Position numbers and translations under genes: made by a program. A stretch of 64,000 bases of DNA from Pseudomonas sp. 2FG (GTDB taxonomy: Bacteria > Pseudomonadota > Gammaproteobacteria > Pseudomonadales > Pseudomonadaceae). Shown here one piece after another: positions 1 through 7,649 of this stretch. Numbering within the stretch: position 1 is the first letter of the stretch; every line of letters begins with the position of its first letter. The notes below the pieces were generated by a model that worked only from the letters and a program-made list of their open reading frames with translations, had not been told where the DNA came from and did no database searches. The stretch lies in contig NZ_SCMP01000002.1 in the NCBI RefSeq assembly GCF_005502935.1, forward strand, positions 186,001 through 250,000, read 5' to 3'.

Positions 1-15
1 GTTCAATTACTTAAG

Positions 16-352
16 GAGACTCTGAAAAAGACTTCCCGATTCTGGTGAAATACGCCCGTCCAGTTATCCGAGTTGCCCGATGAAGCAGATCTCCTTCGCC
101 GGTGCCGAGTACGCCGGCAAGCGCAAGCAAACCCGTCGTGAGCGCTTCCTGATCGAGATGGATCAGGTGGTGCCGTGGAAAGGCTTGATAGCGTTGATCG
201 AGCCCCATTATCCGAAGGGTGAGGGCGGTCGTCCGGCGTATCCGTTGATGGCGTTGCTGCGGGTTCATCTGCTGCAAAACTGGTTCGGCTACAGCGATCC
301 GGCGATGGAAGAGTCGCTGTACGAGACCACGATTCTGCGCCAGTTTGCCGGG
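16..352 (+). mobile_element. IS5-family element, truncated 5' fragment (copy 1)
   Basis: This is the left end and first 91 or so codons of an IS5-family insertion sequence. The transposase start is at 80 (MKQISFAGAEYAGK...), followed by the usual N-terminal DUF772-like segment with LLRVHLLQNWFGYSDPAMEE. It is almost identical, base for base, to copy 2 from base 22 onward. Similarity to copy 2 stops at about 352, in the middle of the N-terminal domain, and the sequence then passes into an unrelated decarboxylase remnant. The catalytic DDE domain is absent, so it cannot transpose by itself. The outer bases GGAGACTCTGAAAAAG probably are the left terminal repeat; copy 2 lacks the outermost few. 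The identification rests on family resemblance and on the internal repeat. Confidence 0.85.
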
Positions 353-505
353 CTGAGCCATTGGCCTCCATATCGCCTTCCAGGGGCTGCCCCGGGGTCA
401 GCACGGTGACCTTGATCGGGTCGAGCATGCAGTAGTCGCCGAGATCACCAAAGCCGTGTCACTTGGCGCCGGGCTTGAGCACCCAGGCATTGCCTCGGTG
501 CTAAA
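353..505 (-). pseudogene. Orn/Lys/Arg decarboxylase, internal fragment with stop codon
   Basis: Read on the minus strand, this stretch gives WVLKPGAK, a TGA stop, then HGFGDLGDYCMLDPIKVTVL. The DYCMLDPIKVT motif is characteristic of the C-terminal part of class-I pyridoxal-phosphate ornithine/lysine/arginine decarboxylases, where the residue before HGF is normally Trp, so the TGA probably replaces a TGG. Only about 50 codons remain. The downstream part was lost where the IS5 fragment begins at 352, and the upstream part is not recognisable above about 505. It is a dead remnant. Which decarboxylase it came from cannot be told from this length. The 215 bases up to the next gene at 721 show nothing I can identify. 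Confidence 0.6.
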
Positions 506-720
506 ATGACAAACACGGCATGGTGCAGTTACCAGCCTTGCAAGCTATCAAGCGCCCGCTAGTTTCACTCAAGAGCATCTGGATACTTGCTGGAACTGTT
601 CGCAAATTCTGACCAGGTCATGATCCACGGGAAGGTCGCTCCGTGTAACCCACTTGGATTAGTGCTTGATTAAGCGAGCATGAGCAGGTCTCACAGAATC
701 AGACTGAACAGGAGCATCCA

Positions 721-1089
721 ATGTTCACACCTGGTCATCTCAATCGCGCCAGTATCCCCGGAACTCCAGGCGTACCGGAATTCAACATCGACGTTTTCTA
801 TGAGGTTCATCGTGACCCCAAGGAAGGCATTCTGATGCACTTCAAGATGATCGGACATGTGTCGGGCCGAGAGTTCGTTGAAGAATTCGATATGCACCGC
901 GATACCGCCTTCAACTTCGCCAGCCTGCTGGCCAAAGCCGCGATCAAGCATGGCCTGCCCGCTAACGCTAGCCCCATCATGCGCAGCCACTCCGAATATG
1001 ACGCAATGTTCGAGGATATTCGCAACAAGCTTGATACCAAACCTGGCGATCCGGTGAACCTGGACAACCTCGAGAAGGACGGTTTTTGA
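721..1089 (+). CDS. DUF5064 family protein
   Basis: A 122-residue soluble protein of unknown function. The layout (MFTPGHL N-terminus, a beta-rich middle with HFKMIGHVSGREFVEEFDM, then AIKHGLPANASPIMRSHSEYDAMFEDIR and a C-terminal LEKDGF) matches the small DUF5064 family that I know from Pseudomonas genomes. There is no signal peptide, membrane segment or cysteine cluster. The ATG at 721 follows AACAGGAG, a good ribosome-binding site. It stands alone between a decarboxylase fragment and a block of tandem repeats, inside a mobile-element scrap region, so it may be cargo or a surviving piece of an older locus. The assignment rests on recall of the family; no role is proposed. Confidence 0.65.
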   Translation: MFTPGHLNRASIPGTPGVPEFNIDVFYEVHRDPKEGILMHFKMIGHVSGREFVEEFDMHRDTAFNFASLLAKAAIKHGLPANASPIMRSHSEYDAMFEDIRNKLDTKPGDPVNLDNLEKDGF

Positions 1090-1108
1090 GTGTTGAGGTC
1101 GCCCCGCT

Positions 1109-1200
1109 GCGTAATTGCATGCACCTGCACACTGACCTGCATCGTTTCTGAACACCCAATTGCATTGGATCTGCACACTGAGTTGCATCAGTGGTGAACA
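1109..1200. repeat. Four tandem 23-bp iteron-like units
   Basis: Four consecutive 23-bp units run at 1109-1131, 1132-1154, 1155-1177 and 1178-1200. On the plus strand each has TTGCAT (or CTGCAT) near its start and ends TGnACA; on the minus strand each begins TGTTCA or TGTGCA and carries ATGCA about 12 bases in. The period is exact and there are no spacer bases. Such arrays occur as the multiple terminal repeats of IS21-family elements, where a transposase binds several sites, and as replication iterons. No transposase or replication gene is present nearby, so this looks like a solo end left at the breakpoint between the DUF5064 gene and the RTX fragment. The array is seen directly; its origin is inferred. 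Confidence 0.7.
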
Positions 1201-1262
1201 GCGGGTACATCCGAAAGACTCAAGGTCCATATGGTAAAGACCTTGAGTCCCTCAGAAGACAA

Positions 1263-1945
1263 TTACTGCCAGTTGGTCGCAATCACCGACGTCAGTGCCG
1301 TTTGGTAATTTTCCGGTAAGGATGTCTGCCCAGCAGCGGGCGGAGCAAACGCAGCCATCGCATTGACCAAGTTCTGTACTTGGCTATCTAGCAAGGTCTT
1401 GCCCTCGGCGGTCTTGAACTGCTCAACGTGATAAGCATTGCCGAGATACCAGTCCTTGACCGTCAGCTTGTCGGAAGTACCAATGATGCTCACTTCAAGA
1501 TTGTTCGATACCTTACGGAACCACAGCTGATCGGTGTCTATACCTCCCAGGAACTGGGCAATGTCGGTATTCCCAGCAGTGGCATCGTTCTCCACCGCCG
1601 TGTCTGCCCCATAACCACGACCCAGCACATAGGTGTCGTTACCCGTCCCGCCCGTCAACGTATCTGCACCACCCTGACCGTCCAGCCTGTCGTTGCCCGC
1701 AGCACCGGACAGGCTGTTGGTTCCACTGCCACCAAGCAGCACGTTGTTCAGCGTGTTGCCGGTACCATTAATGGCCCCACTGCCTACCAAGGTCAGATTC
1801 TCGACGTTATTTCCCAAAGTCAGCGTGACACTCGACTCGATGGTGTCGATGCCTTCGCTGGCGTTTTCCGTCACGGTCTCGGTCGCGCCATCCACCACGT
1901 AAGTGTCGTTACCGGTGCCGCCCTGGTATTTGTCACCCCGCTTTT
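1263..1945 (-). pseudogene. RTX / haemolysin-type calcium-binding protein, C-terminal fragment
   Basis: About 225 codons of the 3' end of a much larger gene. They include nonapeptide-like calcium-binding repeats (GGTGNDTYVV, GGSGTNSLSG, GNDRLDGQGG, GGTGNDTYVL), then a non-repetitive tail with DQLWFRKVSNNLEVSI and KDWYLGNAYHVEQFKT, which is the usual C-terminal block of large RTX surface or secreted proteins exported by type I secretion. The reading frame stays open upstream to 2006, but those residues (MPNAVRNRPSKRP...) are out-of-frame IS3 sequence, not RTX. The N-terminal part, with any enzymatic or adhesin domain, is gone and no type I secretion genes are in the window. It is a non-functional remnant cut by the IS remnant. 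Confidence 0.8.
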
Positions 1946-2090
1946 CCGACAGTTCGAAACTAGGTTTCGGCCGCTTTGAGGGCCTGTTTCTGACCGCGTT
2001 GGGCAAACTCGCGGGGGGTCAGATTGCCCAGTGAGCTGTGGGGCCAATGGTAGTTTGAAACGATCTTGTCGCCCCAATAGCAGTTCATCG
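1946..2090 (-). mobile_element. IS3-type transposase, C-terminal remnant
   Basis: The minus strand encodes YHWPHSSLGNLTPREFAQ, ending in a stop at 1960. This is the characteristic last segment of IS3-family OrfB (rve integrase core), where an N-Y/H-x-R/W-PHSSLG-x-x-T-P motif precedes the end. The rest of the transposase is not recognisable upstream of about 2090, before the sulP stop at 2243. The left boundary with the RTX fragment lies near 1945. Only a short piece remains, so the exact IS group cannot be named. Confidence 0.55.
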
Positions 2091-2242
2091 TGGACATGGT
2101 CGCGCCAACTTTCATCAGCGGCGCCCAGTGCTCAATCCACGCCAGTGAGCACCAAGTCGCACCAGCCTTGGGCAGCACTGAACTGCGACGACCTGTTCTT
2201 CGAGCAGGGCCACTAGCCCCAGATGATGACAACGAGAGGCAG

Positions 2243-3988
2243 TTACACGGCCGCCGACGCGGCCTCGTAGCGCGCAACGGCCTCCTCGAGATTGTAAAAC
2301 ATGCGTTCGATGCCCAGCGTCTGCCCTAGTGGTGACTGCTTGACCATGGCCAGTACACTCGGCGTCAGGCCTACGAGCCACAGCGTCACCCCCTTCTCGC
2401 GCTGGCGCTTCTCGAACTCGGCCAGCATCTTGAGTGCGGTGTACTCCAGATCGAAGACCCCACTGAGGTCGATTACCACGACCTTCGGCCTGGCCTCGGC
2501 GATCAACGGCAGGATCTTCTGGCCGATGCGCTCGGCATTGGCGAAGAAGATGCGCCCCTCCGGCCGCAGCAAGAGCAAGTCGGGAAAGCTTTCGTCTTCG
2601 GGATGTTCATCGGTTCGAGGTCGAAATACATTGGAATCCGGCCTGCGCCCCAGGACGTGAACTGGTGGATCGGACACCTGATAAGCCAGGGCCACGAGCG
2701 ATACGATGATCGCCACGACAATGCCCTGCAGCGTTCCGAGCAGCACGACACCCGCCATCGCGACCAGGGCCCAGATGAACTCGGTGCGCCGCACCTTGAG
2801 TATTTCGCGGAACTCCAGCGGATTGACCAGGCCCACTGAGTACACGATTACTACCGCAGCCAGGGTGGCGTCCGGCATCAGACCGATGAAGGGTGCCAGC
2901 AGCAGGATAGTCCCAAGTGCCAGTACCGCCGTGACCAGCCCCGCAAGTTGCGAGCGCGCCCCCGCGAGCCGGTTCACCGCCGTCTGCGTAGTGCCACCGC
3001 CGGCGGGCATGGCACCCAGCAATGCGCCGCCGATGTTGGCGAGCCCCGTCGCGACCAGTTCCCGGTTGGGTTGCGGCGTGGGCTCGTCACTCTGGGCGAA
3101 GGCTCGCCCTGCCGCGATTGTTTCGGTGAAGCTCATCAGCGCGATGCCCGTGGCCGCGGGCCAGAGCTGGGCCAGCAACTTCCAATCAGGCAGCGTCACG
3201 GCAGGCAGCCCTGTCGGAACGACGCCGACTGTCGCCACCCCGAAGCGCTCCAGGCCAAACACAACCATGGTGCCAATCCCGATCGCCACCGCGACCAGCG
3301 GCGCGGGCGCGCGTGGAGCGAAGCGCTTCATGGCCACCAGGATCGCAATCATGAAAGTCGCCATGGCGACGGTCGGCAGCGACGCCTGCGGAATGCTCTC
3401 GAGCGTGCCAAGCAGGTTGTGGATGAATGAGCCTTTGTGAATGTGGATGCCTAACAGCTTCGGTATTTGGTCCACCACGATGACGATCCCGATGCCGGCC
3501 TTGAATCCGACCAGCACAGGCTCGGAGATGAAATTGGCGACGAATCCCAGTCGCAGGAGTCCTGCAAGTACGAGGATCGCGCCCACCAGCAATGCCAGCG
3601 TCGCTGTTGCCGCGACAAGAGCTGCCGGATCGATGGGCGAGCCGAGCCCAGCGAGCGCCGCGCCGGTCAGGATGGCGATGGTCGTGGTCGTACTAACGCT
3701 GAGGGGCCGCGACGTTCCGAGCAGGGCATAGATCAGCATTGGGACAAATGCCGTGTAGAGCCCGACCTGTACCGGCAGCCCCGCAATGGTTGCGTATGCC
3801 AGGGCCTTGGGAATGACGACCGCCGCCGCAGTCAGGCCGGCAATCACATCGAGCTGGAGCCAGGCCTGCCGATAGCCGCGAACCCATTCCGGAGCGAGCA
3901 GGCGCGCACTGCTCCTCGAATGTGGCCGTGCACCGTGCGCACTAGGGCCATGGAGTCGATTGCGGGGTTCAGGACCTTGCTGCTTCAT
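2243..3988 (-). CDS. SulP-family inorganic anion transporter with STAS domain
   Basis: A 581-residue inner-membrane transporter. Residues 40-430 hold about ten or more hydrophobic segments with SulP signatures (PKALAYATIAGLPVQVGLYT near the first helices, and ETIAAGRAFAQ followed by NRELVATGLANIGGALLGAMPAGGGTTQTAVN). Residues 460-575 form a C-terminal STAS domain (VVVIDLSGVFDLEYTALKMLAEF). SulP proteins carry sulfate, bicarbonate or related anions; the substrate cannot be read from sequence. The ATG at 3988 follows AGGAGAG. It lies 62 bases downstream of ppk2 on the same strand, so the two are likely one transcript. The pair lies between two IS5 fragments in a region of broken genes, which suggests acquisition by transfer. 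The family call is secure. Confidence 0.93.
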   Translation of the reverse strand: MKQQGPEPRNRLHGPSAHGARPHSRSSARLLAPEWVRGYRQAWLQLDVIAGLTAAAVVIPKALAYATIAGLPVQVGLYTAFVPMLIYALLGTSRPLSVSTTTTIAILTGAALAGLGSPIDPAALVAATATLALLVGAILVLAGLLRLGFVANFISEPVLVGFKAGIGIVIVVDQIPKLLGIHIHKGSFIHNLLGTLESIPQASLPTVAMATFMIAILVAMKRFAPRAPAPLVAVAIGIGTMVVFGLERFGVATVGVVPTGLPAVTLPDWKLLAQLWPAATGIALMSFTETIAAGRAFAQSDEPTPQPNRELVATGLANIGGALLGAMPAGGGTTQTAVNRLAGARSQLAGLVTAVLALGTILLLAPFIGLMPDATLAAVVIVYSVGLVNPLEFREILKVRRTEFIWALVAMAGVVLLGTLQGIVVAIIVSLVALAYQVSDPPVHVLGRRPDSNVFRPRTDEHPEDESFPDLLLLRPEGRIFFANAERIGQKILPLIAEARPKVVVIDLSGVFDLEYTALKMLAEFEKRQREKGVTLWLVGLTPSVLAMVKQSPLGQTLGIERMFYNLEEAVARYEAASAAV

Positions 3989-4050
3989 GGCTCTCTCCTA
4001 GCCGGGGCCAGCTACACGCAGCGTGTGTCTCCGGGGAGCGGCAGCGCCCG

Positions 4051-4872
4051 TCAGAATCTTCCGGGGATGAACCTGAACGGATAATCCGGTTCGCGATAGC
4101 CGCCAGGCTTCTGCCGTTTGGGCAACTTCACTTTCTCGCGCGGTATATCCCCGTAGGGGATGCGGCTGAGCAAGTCGGTGATGATATTGAGGCGGGCCCG
4201 CCGCTTGTCGTTCGAGTTGGCCACCAGCCACGGTGCATACTCGCTGTCGGTCGCCTTGAACATGTCGTCCCGCGCGCGCGAATAGTCATACCAGCGGCCA
4301 TACGACTTGAGGTCCATTGGCGACAGCTTCCAGATCTTGCGGCCATCGTTGATGCGGGCCTCGAGTCGGCGGGTTTGCTCCTCCTGGCTGACCTCCAGCC
4401 AATACTTGAGCAGGATGATTCCCGAGCCGACGATCGCGCGTTCCACAAGAGGTACTGACTTGAGGAAACTGGCAACCTGCTCTTTGGTGCAGAACCCCAT
4501 CACGCGCTCGACGCCCGCGCGGTTGTACCAGCTGCGATCGAAGATCACCACTTCGCCGGCCGCCGGCAGGTGCGGCAGGTAGCGCTGCAGATACATCTGG
4601 CTCTTTTCGCGCTCGGTCGGCGCTGGCAGTGCCACCACGCGGAAGACGCGCGGGCTCACCCGCTCGGTGAGTGCCTTGATCGTCCCGCCCTTGCCGGCGC
4701 CATCGCGTCCCTCGAAAACGATGCAGATCTTGAGGCCCTTTTGCTGCACCCACTGCTGCAGTTTGACCAGTTCGATGTGCAGCCGTTGCAGTTCATTCAG
4801 GTAGCCCTTGTTCGTCAGCTTCGCATTTTCAGCAGGTCTACCCTTATTCGAGTCCTTTTTATCCTTTGCCAT
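4051..4872 (-). CDS. ppk2: Polyphosphate kinase 2 (PPK2)
   Basis: A 273-residue single-domain PPK2. The enzyme transfers phosphate between inorganic polyphosphate and nucleoside di- or monophosphates in the cytoplasm. Visible motifs are Walker A GRDGAGKGG (residues 55-63), the Walker B region VVIFDRSWYNRAGVERV (108-124) and the lid segment SPMDLKSYGRWYDYSRARDD. The frame is open up to 4950, but the ATG at 4872 (MAKDKKDSNKG) matches family N-termini and has a GAGG-rich leader, so it is preferred. The gene precedes sulP on the same strand. Polyphosphate metabolism next to an anion transporter could serve energy or anion stress, but that is inference. Which nucleotide it prefers cannot be decided here. 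Confidence 0.93.
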   Translation of the reverse strand: MAKDKKDSNKGRPAENAKLTNKGYLNELQRLHIELVKLQQWVQQKGLKICIVFEGRDGAGKGGTIKALTERVSPRVFRVVALPAPTEREKSQMYLQRYLPHLPAAGEVVIFDRSWYNRAGVERVMGFCTKEQVASFLKSVPLVERAIVGSGIILLKYWLEVSQEEQTRRLEARINDGRKIWKLSPMDLKSYGRWYDYSRARDDMFKATDSEYAPWLVANSNDKRRARLNIITDLLSRIPYGDIPREKVKLPKRQKPGGYREPDYPFRFIPGRF

Positions 4873-5219
4873 GGCCTCGGCCTCACAAGTGCTCGCGGGC
4901 TGCCGATCGGTAAGCCCTGTGGACGCAACGTTCCGGCCCGGAGTTGGCACTTTGTGTCTAGCGAAGTGGTGAGTCGATTGTGGGCTGGCTCTTTGCTCGA
5001 TGTGCGCACCAAGCCACGAGGAATCGCTCGTTTGGCTTTATGCTCCATTGTCGGTGTAGTTGAGGACGCCAGCCTATGCAAGGGAGTGCCCAGCCCCGAA
5101 CAAGATGCTGCTCGCTCAGATGCCGAAGCACTAGGGAAACTTATATGGACGCCTCCCTGAGCTGAAAAAGACTTCCCGATTCTGGTGAAATACGCCCGTC
5201 CAGTTATCCGAGTTGCCCG

Positions 5220-5792
5220 ATGAAGCAGATCTCCTTCGCCGATGCCGAGTACGCCGGCAAGCGCAAGCAAACCCGCCGTGAGCGCTTCCTGATCGAGATG
5301 GATCAGGTGGTGCCGTGGAAAGCCTTGATAGCGTTGATTGAGCCCCATTATCCGAAGGGTGAAGGCGGTCGTCCGGCCTATCCGTTGATGGCGTTGCTGC
5401 GGGTGCATCTGCTGCAAAACTGGTTCGGCTACAGCGATCCGGCGATGGAAGAGTCGCTGTACGAGACCACGATTCTGCGCCAGTTTGCCGGACTTGATCT
5501 GGATTGCATTCCGGATGAAACCACCATCCTCAACTTCCGCCGCCTGCTGGAGAAACACGACCTGGCCGCCGGGACTCTGGGCGTCATCAATGGCTACTTG
5601 GGCGACTGCGGGCTGATGTTGCGCCAGGGCACCATCGTCGATGCCACGATCATCCATGCGCCCAGTTCGACGAAGAACAAAGACGGCAAGCGCGACCCGG
5701 AAATGCACCAGACCAAGAAGGGCCCCCAGACAAGAAAGCCTCGGGTCTCGGCTAAAACGCAAAAGGCACCAAACGGCGAGCCGTTTGCTTAA
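5220..5792 (+). pseudogene. IS5-family transposase, C-terminally truncated
   Basis: The first 168 residues are a normal N-terminal IS5 transposase: MKQISFADAEYAGKRKQ, LLRVHLLQNWFGYSDPAME, then DETTILNFRRLLEKHDLA and the first catalytic-region aspartate in GTIVDATIIHAPSSTKN. After MHQTKKG the frame runs into 22 foreign residues ending NGEPFA and stops at 5792. The second and third residues of the DDE triad are therefore missing. The final codons overlap the left arm of the 27-bp inverted repeat that encloses vapBC, so the truncation and the arrival of that unit may be one event. Confidence 0.8.
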
Positions 5793-5803
5793 TCTGTTGA
5801 AAT
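5777..5803. repeat. 27-bp inverted repeat, left arm (partner 6628-6654)
   Basis: These 27 bases (beginning CGAGCCGTTTGCTTAATC) recur perfectly as the reverse complement at 6628-6654. Similarity continues imperfectly outward for about 20 more bases (AAAAGGC-CC shared). The two arms enclose the vapBC module and about 820 bp of DNA. Just inside this arm lies a second inverted repeat, TGAAATACGAGGC at 5798-5810 with GCCTCATATTTCA at 5835-5847, which could form a hairpin. Confidence 0.85.
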
Positions 5804-5847
5804 ACGAGGCAGATAGTCTTGGATAGGCCTATCCGCCTCATATTTCA
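5798..5847. repeat. Imperfect hairpin next to the left 27-bp repeat
   Basis: TGAAATACGAGGC (5798-5810) pairs with GCCTCATATTTCA (5835-5847) with one central mismatch, around a loop that contains the palindrome ATAGGCCTAT. It lies between the truncated transposase and vapC and has no T tract, so a terminator role is doubtful. It may be the structured end of a small mobile unit. Confidence 0.5.
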
Positions 5848-5914
5848 GCGGTCAGCAATCGGGAAGAAATCTTCCCAGGGCCAAATGGTCGAAACTGAGA
5901 ATGGATGCCCAATC

Positions 5915-6295
5915 TTAGTGCAGGGCTGGACGGTGCGCCACGCCGAAACGCCCGGCCAATTCGTCGAGACGCTTATCAAGCGTCCATAATTCAGCACCCG
6001 GTGTAATGAGAGTGGAAGCAAGTAGTGCCATGTCTACTAACCCACACCCCAGGCCATACAGCTTTTCTCGTTCGATGAACTCCATCACCTCGCTCAAGCT
6101 TGCCTGGTTGCATGGCTGCAAAAGACCAATGTTGTTCAAGGTCTGTGCTCTCGGCGCTGGGGGTGTTCCGCACGCAATTTCGACAATGACCATCGGATGA
6201 GTTAGCGCGAGGTCAAGCCCAATCATGTCAACCAACACATTGTTGCCATTTCGGAAGTGGTCTATCCATACCGAAGTGTCTATAAGCACACTCAT
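5915..6295 (-). CDS. vapC: PIN-domain ribonuclease toxin VapC
   Basis: A 126-residue PIN-domain protein, the toxin of a type II toxin-antitoxin pair. VapC enzymes cut RNA (often tRNA) with a magnesium site made of four acidic residues; here these are D6 (LIDTSVW), E39 (MVIVEIACG), D88 (GLVDMALL) and D107 (LWTLDKRL), all in the expected order. The start overlaps the stop of vapB by 4 bases (ATGA), so translation is coupled and the antitoxin is made first. The gene appears intact. It sits inside a pair of 27-bp inverted repeats in a region of mobile-element debris, which fits a stabilising or hitch-hiking role. Confidence 0.93.
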   Translation of the reverse strand: MSVLIDTSVWIDHFRNGNNVLVDMIGLDLALTHPMVIVEIACGTPPAPRAQTLNNIGLLQPCNQASLSEVMEFIEREKLYGLGCGLVDMALLASTLITPGAELWTLDKRLDELAGRFGVAHRPALH

Positions 6296-6498
6296 TGCGA
6301 AACCGACTCACCACGACGACGCGGCACATCCTGAATCTCAGGCATCGTGCCGCCAAGGGCAGCAAGACGCTTGGCCGCTTGCACTCGCACAAACGTTTTG
6401 ATGGCCTCACGGAAAATGTCCGTCTTGTCCATGCCGGGATCAGCCATTTCTAGTGCCTTTTTGTAGAGGTCATCATCAATTGTGACAGTGGTTCGCAT
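6292..6498 (-). CDS. vapB: VapB-type antitoxin
   Basis: A 68-residue antitoxin of the ribbon-helix-helix kind ([18 protein letters not shown], then [25 protein letters not shown]). The N-terminal strand-helix-helix binds the promoter and the C-terminal tail ([14 protein letters not shown]) is expected to thread into VapC. The ATG at 6498 follows GGAGG by 7 bases. An AT-rich palindrome directly upstream (6513-6524) is the probable operator for autoregulation. It is co-transcribed with vapC. Confidence 0.9.
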   Translation of the reverse strand: MRTTVTIDDDLYKKALEMADPGMDKTDIFREAIKTFVRVQAAKRLAALGGTMPEIQDVPRRRGESVSQ

Positions 6499-6512
6499 AC
6501 GGGAGCCTCCTC

Positions 6513-6524
6513 ATCAATATTGAT
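6513..6524. promoter_or_regulatory. Probable VapB operator palindrome
   Basis: ATCAATATTGAT is a perfect 12-bp palindrome 15 bases upstream of the vapB start. A further ATCAAT half-site lies at 6535-6540. VapBC complexes repress their own promoters by binding such palindromes; that role here is inferred from position. Confidence 0.6.
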
Positions 6525-6627
6525 TCAAATATGCATCAATTTTATCATCAAGGCAAGCAAGAACCGGGTGATTCCCGGCCTAGGTGCTCCCATTCACTCA
6601 CCAGCTACTGGATGTGCGCCACTTAGG

Positions 6628-6654
6628 ATTTCAACAGATTAAGCAAACGGCTCG
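6628..6654. repeat. 27-bp inverted repeat, right arm (partner 5777-5803)
   Basis: This is the exact reverse complement of 5777-5803. It lies 33 bases outside the stop codon of the HlyD-family gene (6687), so the enclosed vapBC unit abuts intact core sequence on this side. Confidence 0.85.
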
Positions 6655-6686
6655 ACCAAACGGCGCCTTTTGTTCAATCGCAATAC

Positions 6687-7646
6687 TCAGTGGAACGGGA
6701 AGATGTAATTCATCCAGGCCGCCATGCGCAGGAGGATCTTGCGCATCACCGCCACATGGTGGAAATGCCGGCTGTAGATCGCCGCCTGCCCATAGGCGCC
6801 GCCCGGCATCAGCTTGCTGTACTGCTCGTATTCGGGGTCGGTGATCTCGATGATTACCGGTACCCGCCCCGGCGGTGGCGAGCCGGTGTAGCTGAGTAGC
6901 GTGCCCGAGGGCTGGACCTGCCCTTCGCCGATCACCGCGATCACGTTCTTAACCTTGCCCTTGAACACCTTCCCGGGGATGCCGTCGAAGGCGACTTCGG
7001 CCTCGTCGCCCGCCGTCAATCGCAGCTGGCTGTTCTGGCGCATCCAGGCTGCGAAGTAGTGACCCTCATCGGGGATGAAGACCATGGAAGGCCGTAGCGG
7101 TAGCTTGGTCGCCATCATCCCCGGGCGCAGCGAGACGTGGGTGACGAAGCCCTTGCTTGGCGCTCGCACCACGGTGTGGTCCAGCTCGAACTGGGCGATG
7201 TTGAGCTGTGCCTGTAAGTCCGCCACACGAGCGGTAGCAATATCTTGATCACGGCGGTTGCCGACGTTGCGCTTGAACAGCTCGCTGGCGCGGAAAAGAT
7301 CAGCCCTGGCCGAGACCATCTGCGCCTTGAGCGATTTCACGCGGTTATCAAAAGGAGTCGGGTCGATGTGAAACAGCACATCGCCCTTCTCCAGTGGCTG
7401 GTTGGGTTGCACCGGAACCTCGATTACCAGGCCGCTAACCGCCGGAATCACGGGTACCGAAACGAAATACGAACGCGCCACCTCGGAGTATGGGTGGTTG
7501 TAGTTCATGGTGAAGATCAACGCGCCGATGAGCACTACGCCACCGAGGACGGCGGTGGGTACCGTCCACTTGTTCAGTGGGATACGGAAGATCTTGAAGA
7601 TGGCGATGCAGAATGCTGTGTAGGTGAGGATCAGCAAGAGGTCCAT
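6687..7646 (-). CDS. HlyD-family membrane fusion protein (YibH/YiaV-like)
   Basis: A 319-residue inner-membrane adaptor. One N-terminal hydrophobic pair (residues 1-50) is followed by a biotinyl-lipoyl-like half (VIPAVSGLVIEVPVQPNQPLEKGDVLFHID), a short coiled coil (SLKAQMVSARADLFRASELF), the second lipoyl half (VRAPSKGFVTHVSLRPGM) and a beta-barrel domain. Proteins of this type link inner-membrane exporters to the outer membrane or act alone with a small DUF3302 partner, as in the yibH-yibI pair of E. coli. Here the partner gene ends 3 bases upstream on the same strand. No transporter is adjacent, so the substrate is unknown. The C-terminus (MRKILLRMAAWMNYIFPF) looks complete. Confidence 0.88.
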   Translation of the reverse strand: MDLLLILTYTAFCIAIFKIFRIPLNKWTVPTAVLGGVVLIGALIFTMNYNHPYSEVARSYFVSVPVIPAVSGLVIEVPVQPNQPLEKGDVLFHIDPTPFDNRVKSLKAQMVSARADLFRASELFKRNVGNRRDQDIATARVADLQAQLNIAQFELDHTVVRAPSKGFVTHVSLRPGMMATKLPLRPSMVFIPDEGHYFAAWMRQNSQLRLTAGDEAEVAFDGIPGKVFKGKVKNVIAVIGEGQVQPSGTLLSYTGSPPPGRVPVIIEITDPEYEQYSKLMPGGAYGQAAIYSRHFHHVAVMRKILLRMAAWMNYIFPFH

Positions 7647-7649
7647 GGT

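Larger units (their letters stand above)
5162..5870 (+). mobile_element. IS5-family element, decayed (copy 2)
   Basis: Second copy of the element seen at 16-352, in the same orientation. It starts at the shared CTGAAAAAGACTTCCCGATT (5162) but lacks the outermost left-end bases of copy 1. The transposase frame (5220-5792) is normal through residue 168, up to the MHQTKKG that precedes the DDE core in the family, then switches to unrelated residues and a stop. It is therefore about 190 residues instead of the usual 320 or so. AATCGGGAAG at 5857-5866 mirrors the left end and may be what is left of the right inverted repeat. It is inactive for want of a catalytic domain. Confidence 0.8.

Noticed and set aside
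4051-4950. A 299-residue PPK2 starting at 4950
   Set aside because: The first 26 residues are not family-like and lack a ribosome-binding site; the start at 4872 is better.
16-5870. An active composite transposon made by the two IS5 copies
   Set aside because: Both copies lack the catalytic domain and complete right ends, so they cannot move by themselves. Only recombination between them remains possible.
5777-6654. An integron cassette with attC sites
   Set aside because: The two repeats are inverted relative to each other, not direct, and they lack the R-core GTTRRRY layout; no integrase is present.
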